Positions 6,450 through 10,802 of a stretch of 10,802 nucleotides of DNA are shown in pieces. The notes under the pieces were generated by a model. That model saw only the letters and a program-made list of their open reading frames with translations. It was not told the DNA's origin and did no database searches. The stretch's first letter is position 1, and every line of letters begins with the position of its first letter. The position numbers were made by a program, and so were the translations under genes. The stretch comes from CAZKTO01 sp964555685 (GTDB taxonomy: Bacteria; Chloroflexota; Dehalococcoidia; SHYB01), in assembly GCA_964555685.1 (NCBI GenBank), contig CAZKTO010000081.1:1-10802 (forward strand), written 5' to 3'.

Positions 6450-8681
6450 ATGGCCTCCACCTCCGCCCCCACCCACATCCGCAAGCGCGACGGGCGCATC
6501 GTCCCCTTCGAGCCCGCCAAGATAGCCGTCGCCATCGGCAAGGCGTTCGCGGCGACGAATACGCCCGCCGACGGCGCGCCCCAGGCCCTCGCCGATGAGG
6601 TCGTGCGCCGCCTGACCGAGCGCCTGGCCGGCCGCACCCCCGGCGTCGAGGACGTGCAGGACGCCGTCGAAGAGACCCTCATGGCGCGAGGCCGCCCCGC
6701 CGTCGCCAAGGCCTACATCCTCTACCGGGAGCAGCGCGCCCAGCTCCGGGACGCCAAGGCGCTCCTGGGCGTCCGCGACGAGCTCAAGCTCACCGTGAAT
6801 GCCGTCAAGGTGCTGGAGCGGCGCTACCTCCAGCGCGACGACCAGGGGCGCCTGACCGAGACGCCGCTCCAGATGTTCCGGCGCGTCGCCCACGCCGTCG
6901 CCGCTGTTGAGGCCCGCTACTCCCCTTCCCGTACCGGGAAGGGGCCGGGGGTTAGGGCAGCCGGCGCCGACCCCGCCCAGGCCGAGGAGGCCTTCTTCGC
7001 CCTCATGACCGGCCTCGAGTTCCTGCCCAACTCGCCCACCCTCATGAACGCGGGCACCTCCATCGGCCAGCTCTCCGCCTGCTTCGTCCTTCCCGTCGAG
7101 GACTCCATGGCCGACATCTTCGACGCCGTGCGCTCCATGGCCCTGATCCATCAGTCGGGCGGCGGCACCGGCTTCTCCTTTTCGCACCTGCGGCCCAGGG
7201 GCGACGTCGTTCGCTCCACCCACGGCATCGCCTCCGGGCCCGTCTCCTTCATGCGCGTCTTCGACACGGCCACCGACGTCATCAAGCAGGGCGGGCGTCG
7301 CCGCGGCGCCAACATGGGCATCCTGCGCGTCGACCACCCGGACGTCCTCGACTTCATCGAGGCCAAGACGCGCGGCGACGCCCTGGCCAACTTCAACATC
7401 TCCGTCGCCGTCACGGACGCCTTCATGGAGGCCGTCGAGGGCGGCGCCGACTACCCGCTCATCAACCCCCGCTCGGGGAAGGAGGCGCGCCGCCTCAGCG
7501 CCCGCCACGTCTTCGACCTGATCGCGACGAGCGCCTGGAAGACCGGCGACCCCGGCCTCGTCTTCATCGACGAGGTCAACCGCCACAACCCGACGCCGCG
7601 CCTGGGGCCCATGGAGTCGACGAACCCCTGCGGCGAGCTGCCGCTCCTCCCCTACGAGAGCTGCAACCTGGGCTCCATCAACCTGGCGAGGATGCTCCGC
7701 GACCCTTCGACCAAGCCTGCCCTGAGCGAAGCCGAAGGGCTCAGAGCCCGCCCTGAGCCTGCCGAAGGGGCAGGCTCCGCCGTCGACTGGGAGCGGCTGC
7801 GCGCCACCGTCCACACCGCCGTCCGCTTCCTGGACGACGTCATCGACGCCAACCGCTATCCCCTCGCCCAGATCGACGCCATCACCCGCGGCAACCGGAA
7901 GATCGGCCTGGGCCTCATGGGCTTCGCCGACGCCCTCACCATGCTGGGCGTGGCCTACGACTCGGAGGAGGGCCTGGCCCTCGCCGAGCAGGTCATGGCC
8001 TTCGTCCAGAAGGAGGCGCTGGCCGCCTCCGGGGCGCTGGCCCGCGAGCGGGGCCTCTTCCCGAACTTCCCCGGCAGCGTCCACGACCGGCCCGGCGGCC
8101 CCAGGCCGCGCAACGCCACCGTCACCAGCATCGCCCCCACGGGCACCATCAGCATCATCGCCGGCTGCTCCAGCAGCATCGAGCCCCTCTTCGCCCTCTC
8201 CTACGTCCGCAACGTCATGGAGGGAGTGCGGCTCCTCGAGGTCAACCCCCAGTTCGAGCGGGTGGCCCGCCAGCGCGGCTTCTACTCCCGCGAGCTCACG
8301 GGGGCCGTCGCCCGCTCCGGGTCCGTCCGCGACCTGGCCCAGGTCCCCCAGGACGTGCGCCGGCTCTTCGTCACGGACTTCGATATCGCGCCCCAGTGGC
8401 ACGTGCGGATGCAGGCCGCCTTCCAGCGCCACTGCGATAACGCCGTCTCCAAGACGATCAATCTGCCCCACGAGGCGACGGTGGACGACGTGCGGGAGGC
8501 CTACCTCTTGGCCTACCGGCTCAAGTGCAAGGGGATCACCGTCTTCCGCTACGGCAGCAAGGCGCAGCAGGTCCTCTACCGGGCCGGCGACATCGTCGAG
8601 GGCCGCGGCGAGGTGCTCCCCTTCGTCAGCGCGGCGGCCGAGTACGCCGGCGGCTGCCCCGAGCCCGTCTGCGACTTTTGA
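6450..8681 (+). CDS. nrdJ: Adenosylcobalamin-dependent (class II) ribonucleotide reductase
   Basis: The enzyme reduces ribonucleotides to deoxyribonucleotides using a thiyl radical generated from coenzyme B12, without oxygen. An ATP-cone (about residues 8-100, HIRKRDGRIVPFEPAKI) precedes the ten-stranded barrel. Cys211 (SACFVLP) and Cys405 (YESCNLGSINL) form the redox pair and Cys394 (NPCGE) is the radical site; the 11-residue spacing from Cys394 to Cys405 matches Thermotoga NrdJ. The C-terminal shuttle pair is Cys736 and Cys741 (GGCPEPVCDF). It has 743 residues. The ATG at 6450 is chosen over a TTG at 6396 because the ATP-cone begins directly after it. Two inserts in the reading frame, about residues 158-171 and 418-443, are made of the genome's intergenic repeats and interrupt otherwise conserved sequence. 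No nrdB-like small subunit is encoded nearby, as expected for class II. It is likely monocistronic; the convergent thiolase follows after 69 bases. Confidence 0.95.
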   Translation: MASTSAPTHIRKRDGRIVPFEPAKIAVAIGKAFAATNTPADGAPQALADEVVRRLTERLAGRTPGVEDVQDAVEETLMARGRPAVAKAYILYREQRAQLRDAKALLGVRDELKLTVNAVKVLERRYLQRDDQGRLTETPLQMFRRVAHAVAAVEARYSPSRTGKGPGVRAAGADPAQAEEAFFALMTGLEFLPNSPTLMNAGTSIGQLSACFVLPVEDSMADIFDAVRSMALIHQSGGGTGFSFSHLRPRGDVVRSTHGIASGPVSFMRVFDTATDVIKQGGRRRGANMGILRVDHPDVLDFIEAKTRGDALANFNISVAVTDAFMEAVEGGADYPLINPRSGKEARRLSARHVFDLIATSAWKTGDPGLVFIDEVNRHNPTPRLGPMESTNPCGELPLLPYESCNLGSINLARMLRDPSTKPALSEAEGLRARPEPAEGAGSAVDWERLRATVHTAVRFLDDVIDANRYPLAQIDAITRGNRKIGLGLMGFADALTMLGVAYDSEEGLALAEQVMAFVQKEALAASGALARERGLFPNFPGSVHDRPGGPRPRNATVTSIAPTGTISIIAGCSSSIEPLFALSYVRNVMEGVRLLEVNPQFERVARQRGFYSRELTGAVARSGSVRDLAQVPQDVRRLFVTDFDIAPQWHVRMQAAFQRHCDNAVSKTINLPHEATVDDVREAYLLAYRLKCKGITVFRYGSKAQQVLYRAGDIVEGRGEVLPFVSAAAEYAGGCPEPVCDF
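6922..6957. repeat. GC-rich hairpin repeat inserted in frame in nrdJ
   Basis: CCCCTTCCCG-TAC-CGGGAAGGGG (10-bp arms, 6922-6944) is followed by GGGGGTTAGGG at 6947-6957. The 11-mer occurs again at 10183-10193 and, reversed and one base shorter, at 10702-10711, both outside genes. It encodes about S158-A171 of NrdJ (SPSRTGKGPGVRAA) between conserved EARY and GADPAQAEEAFF. Confidence 0.75.
7703..7775. repeat. Two copies of the 19-base interspersed repeat inserted in frame in nrdJ
   Basis: CCCTGAGCGAAGCCGAAGGG (7720-7739) and CCCTGAGCCTGCCGAAGGG (7751-7769) are two forward copies. CCCTTCG at 7703-7709 pairs with CGAAGGG at 7733-7739, so the first copy has a reverse half in front. GCCTGCC/GGCAGGC at 7757-7775 forms another 7-bp hairpin. 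The block encodes about residues 418-443 of NrdJ, between INLARMLR and AVDWERLR. Confidence 0.8.
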
Positions 8682-8750
8682 CGCCATGCGTCCGCCCGCT
8701 CAGGGAAGGCGCTCTCGAACTGGCGGCCCAATCTGCGGACTCCATTCCTC

Positions 8751-9923
8751 TCACCGCCGCAGCAGCAGCGCGCTGCCCACGTTCCCCCCGAACCCGGAGC
8801 AGAGGGCGATCTCCGCGTCCCGGACCTGGCGCTTTCCGGCATCGCCCCGGAGCTGGCTCACCGCCTCGGCCACGTTGTTGAAGCCGTGGATGTACCCCTC
8901 GGACAGGAGGCCGCCGTGGGTGCCCACGGGGACCGTCCCGCTGGGAGCGATGTGCCCCGCCTCGACGAAGGGCCCGCCCTCGCCCTTCTCGCAGAAGCCG
9001 AAGTCCTCCAGCTGGCAGAGCAACGTGAAGGTAAAAGCGTCGTAGAGCTCGGCCACGTCCACGTCGGCCACCGTGACGCCCGCCCGCTGGAAGAGCCCTG
9101 GCGCGATGTACTTGGGGAACATCGTCGTGAAGTCCGGGTCCTTGTCCCGGTGGACGCTGGGCCCGGGCCCGCCTCCATAGGCGAAGGCCATGACGTAGGC
9201 CGGCCGGTGCGGCATCGACCGGGCGAGGCCGGCCCGGCTCACCATCATGGCGCAGCCGGCGTCCGTCTCCTGGCAGCAATCGAGCAGATGGAAGGGCTCG
9301 GCGACCCAGCGGGAGCGGTGATAGTCGTCCAGGATGATGGGCTGGCGCATGATGGCGCGCTCGTTATGCACGGCGTTGGCCCGCAGCGTCACGGCGATGA
9401 TGCCCATCTGGTCGTGGGTCGTCCCGTAGACGGCCATGTGACGGCGCGCCATCATGGCGTTCCGCTGCGGCGGGCCGGCGTACCCGAAGGGCGTCATGAA
9501 CTGGCTGGCCCCCCCGTAGCCGCCGGGCGTGGCGGGCCTGCTCCCCAGCTGCCCCATGCGGGCGCCGGAGCGGCCGTTCATCGCGCGGAAGCAGAGGACG
9601 TGGTTGCACAGTCCGCTGGCGATGGCCATGGCCGCCCGGCCGATGACGGCGCACGACTCCGGGCCGCCGCCGTAGATATCGTCCAGCCATTGGATGTTCG
9701 GGAGGCCCAGGGCAGTGGCGGCGTCGCGCACGGAGACCGAGTCGTTTACCGAGTAGGAGATGATGCCATCGACGTCCGCGGGCCCAAGACCGGCGTCGGC
9801 GATGGCCTTCGAGCAGGCCTCCAGGGCCAGCGCCGCCACCGAGAGGCCGGAGCTTCGGCTGATCTTGGTGTAGCCGACGCCCGTGATGGCCGCCTTGTCC
9901 TTGACTGGATTGGGCAGGGTCAA
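8751..9923 (-). CDS. Thiolase-fold enzyme of the SCP-x/Ltp group, Ltp2-like (paralogue 2)
   Basis: This 390-residue protein is a clear paralogue of the enzyme at 594-1766, sharing ITGVGYTKISRSSG at the N-terminus, MMARRHMAVYGTT, LLDCCQETDAG, ELYDAFTF, FGFCEKGEGGPFVEAG and THGGLLSEGYIHG. Tyr294 (ELYDAF) and Tyr344 (SEGYIHG) coincide with the two tyrosines that, as I recall, are catalytic in the steroid side-chain aldolase Ltp2. GGGPESC replaces the thiolase nucleophile motif. I therefore favour a carbon-carbon lyase (retro-aldol) or other non-thiolytic role on an acyl-CoA. The TTG at 9923 is the first possible start after an in-frame stop (9936-9938), and the family N-terminus begins here; no clear ribosome site is seen. 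A promoter lies at 9953-9982. Ltp2 needs a DUF35 partner: none adjoins this gene, so it may share the one at 155-580 or use one outside the window. Confidence 0.86.
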   Translation of the reverse strand: MTLPNPVKDKAAITGVGYTKISRSSGLSVAALALEACSKAIADAGLGPADVDGIISYSVNDSVSVRDAATALGLPNIQWLDDIYGGGPESCAVIGRAAMAIASGLCNHVLCFRAMNGRSGARMGQLGSRPATPGGYGGASQFMTPFGYAGPPQRNAMMARRHMAVYGTTHDQMGIIAVTLRANAVHNERAIMRQPIILDDYHRSRWVAEPFHLLDCCQETDAGCAMMVSRAGLARSMPHRPAYVMAFAYGGGPGPSVHRDKDPDFTTMFPKYIAPGLFQRAGVTVADVDVAELYDAFTFTLLCQLEDFGFCEKGEGGPFVEAGHIAPSGTVPVGTHGGLLSEGYIHGFNNVAEAVSQLRGDAGKRQVRDAEIALCSGFGGNVGSALLLRR

Positions 9924-9952
9924 GAGTAACGCTCGCTACGGGGAGTGGCCCG

Positions 9953-9982
9953 ATTGTAGGGAGGGCTCCCAGCGAAGGTCAA
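9953..9982 (-). promoter_or_regulatory. Sigma70-type promoter for thiolase paralogue 2
   Basis: On the minus strand TTGACC (9982-9977) is followed after 18 bases by TACAAT (9958-9953). Transcription would start near 9946, about 23 bases before the TTG at 9923. Both hexamers match the consensus in five of six positions. Confidence 0.65.
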
Positions 9983-10101
9983 GGGAGACCCCGTCCTTTA
10001 CGGCTTCGCGTTCCTTGGCTAGACTACAGTCGAAGCTACAGAGACGAGCATAGGTTTCTAAAACCAAGGCTCCGCTTGCCGGAGATGGCCCTCTCCCTCC
10101 T

Positions 10102-10193
10102 GTCCCTCTCCTGAATGGAGAGGGACGATACCCCCTTCCTCTTTAGGGAAGAGCCTGTCCTGAGCTTGCCGAAGGAGGGCCAGGGGGTTAGGG
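10102..10193. repeat. Composite repeat between thiolase paralogue 2 and the FmdB-like gene
   Basis: A perfect hairpin GTCCCTCTCC-TGAAT-GGAGAGGGAC (10102-10126) is followed by TCCTGAGCTTGCCGAAGGA (10158-10176) and GGGGGTTAGGG (10183-10193). The 344-base gap 9924-10267 holds this block, a promoter on each strand and no supportable gene; a small GGTTT-CTA-AAACC inverted repeat lies at about 10053-10065. Confidence 0.75.
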
Positions 10194-10214
10194 CCGAGGC
10201 CCCCGGCACCCTGG

Positions 10215-10244
10215 TTTAGATCTCAATGCTCGGCTCTGTAAAAT
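10215..10244 (+). promoter_or_regulatory. Possible promoter for the FmdB-like gene
   Basis: TTTAGA (10215-10220) and TAAAAT (10239-10244) are separated by 18 bases in a locally AT-rich stretch just after the repeat block. Transcription would start near 10251, 17 bases before the ATG. Confidence 0.45.
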
Positions 10245-10267
10245 CTCTTCACACTGTGGGTGATCGT

Positions 10268-10699
10268 ATGCCCGTGTACGAGTACCTCTGCCGGAGCTGC
10301 CGGCGCATCGTGAGCATCTTCCAGCGCGGCTTTACGGCCCAGGCCGCGCCCGTCTGTCCCAACTGCCAGGGCACCGACCTCCAACGCCGCATCTCGCGAG
10401 TCGTCATCGCCAGGGGCACGCGGCGGCGCCTGGACGAGGTGGACCGGGGCCGGCTCCTGGGCGCCTACGAGGGCCGGGACAAGGGCAGCCAGGCCGCGTG
10501 GGCCCGGCGCGTCGCCTCGGAGCTGGGCGAGGCCGGCTCCGAGTTCCGGGAGATGGCCGAGAAGGTCGAGGCGGGCCAGGACGTCTTCGATCTGTACGAC
10601 CCGGCGCCCACCCTCGACTACAAGATCAGCGAGAAGAAGGAGCAGCTCTCGGGCGGGTCAGCCAGCGCGTCCGAAGGCGGCTCCGGCGAGCCGGCGTAG
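10268..10699 (+). CDS. FmdB-family zinc-ribbon protein
   Basis: The 143-residue protein opens with MPVYEYLC and has Cys8, Cys11, Cys30 and Cys33 (C-x2-C ... C-x2-C), the four zinc ligands of the FmdB/CxxC-CxxC-SSSS regulatory-protein family, named after a putative regulator of the formamidase gene. The function is not firmly known. After the ribbon there is a charged, probably helical stretch (residues about 45-110, rich in Arg, Glu and Ala) and a Ser/Gly/Glu-rich tail that looks disordered. The ATG at 10268 is chosen because the family starts with MPxYEY and GGTGA lies about 5 bases before it; an upstream in-frame ATG at 10226 would overlap the likely promoter. It stands alone in the window, flanked by repeats. 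No DNA-binding helix-turn-helix is seen. Confidence 0.85.
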   Translation: MPVYEYLCRSCRRIVSIFQRGFTAQAAPVCPNCQGTDLQRRISRVVIARGTRRRLDEVDRGRLLGAYEGRDKGSQAAWARRVASELGEAGSEFREMAEKVEAGQDVFDLYDPAPTLDYKISEKKEQLSGGSASASEGGSGEPA

Positions 10700-10701
10700 G
10701 A

Positions 10702-10783
10702 CCCTAACCCCTAGTACTCAGTCAATAAAGTTCTTGGCATCCCTGTGACTTGCGCCTCTCCCCCGACCCCGATTTCATCGGGG
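10702..10783. repeat. Repeat-derived sequence after the FmdB-like gene
   Basis: CCCTAACCCC (10702-10711) is the reverse of the GGGGTTAGGG piece at 6948-6957 and 10184-10193. A hairpin CCCCGAT-TTC-ATCGGGG lies at 10767-10783 within a C-rich run. Neither is followed by a T-tract, so I do not call a terminator. Confidence 0.55.
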
Positions 10784-10802
10784 CCACCCCCTCTCCAAGT
10801 AC

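Noticed and set aside
7703..7775. CRISPR array or tandem repeat
   Set aside because: There are only two unequal copies with a short spacer, and the same unit is dispersed singly at other places.
6408..8687. A 759-codon open frame on the minus strand opposite nrdJ, and similar long frames at 720-1985, 2684-4114 and 8886-9929
   Set aside because: They lie exactly antisense to strongly recognised genes. Their translations are rich in Gly, Ala, Arg, His, Asp and Val with no domain, as expected from high third-position GC.
10700..10802. Rho-independent terminator after the FmdB-like gene
   Set aside because: The hairpin at 10767-10783 is followed by C-rich rather than T-rich sequence, and no stem lies close to the stop codon.
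1..10802. tRNA or rRNA genes, transposases, integrases
   Set aside because: I saw no cloverleaf-like sequence, rRNA signature or recombinase motif on either strand; the restriction-modification block has no recognisable mobility gene or terminal repeats.

Overview
The window looks like a GC-rich bacterial scaffold, most likely an uncultured member of the Chloroflexota (Dehalococcoidia-like). This rests on three things: a vitamin B12-dependent class II ribonucleotide reductase, two lipid-transfer-type thiolase paralogues (one with its DUF35 partner), and many short interspersed repeats. The repeats are a 19-mer near YCCTGAGC-TTG-YCGAAGGR and C-run/G-run hairpins, of the kind I associate with metagenome-assembled genomes of that clade. 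The taxonomic call is an inference. A run of 10 Ns at 2800-2809 shows this is a scaffold with a gap.

Left part (1-2580), all on the minus strand: a limonene-1,2-epoxide-hydrolase-like protein (2314 to 1952), then a thiolase-fold enzyme (1766 to 594) with its own good sigma70-type promoter, then a DUF35 Zn-ribbon/OB-fold partner (580 to 155) 13 bases downstream. Thiolase/DUF35 pairs act on acyl-CoA thioesters; in actinobacterial steroid breakdown the same pairing forms a retro-aldolase. A perfect 28-bp palindrome lies between the hydrolase and the thiolase.

Middle part (2581-6253): proS (prolyl-tRNA synthetase, plus strand) is broken at codon 39 by about 100 bases of unrelated sequence plus the N gap, probably an assembly fault. 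Fused to its stop codon (TAATG) is a lower-GC two-gene block: a NotI-family restriction endonuclease with a Cys4 site and an E-x-Q catalytic motif, convergent with and one base away from a Dam/D12-class adenine methyltransferase. This is a complete-looking type II restriction-modification module and the clearest horizontally acquired element here.

Right part (6450-10802): nrdJ (plus strand) carries two in-frame insertions derived from the same repeats that fill the intergenic regions. A second thiolase-fold paralogue (9923 to 8751, minus strand) carries Tyr294 and Tyr344, matching the Ltp2-type aldolase pattern, whereas the first paralogue has Tyr293 and His343. An FmdB-family Zn-ribbon protein (10268-10699, plus) closes the window, with repeat-rich DNA on both sides.

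The observations most worth following are the intragenic repeat insertions in nrdJ, the NotI-like nuclease paired with an adenine methyltransferase, and the Tyr/His difference between the paralogues. I did not find a wholly new multi-gene system.
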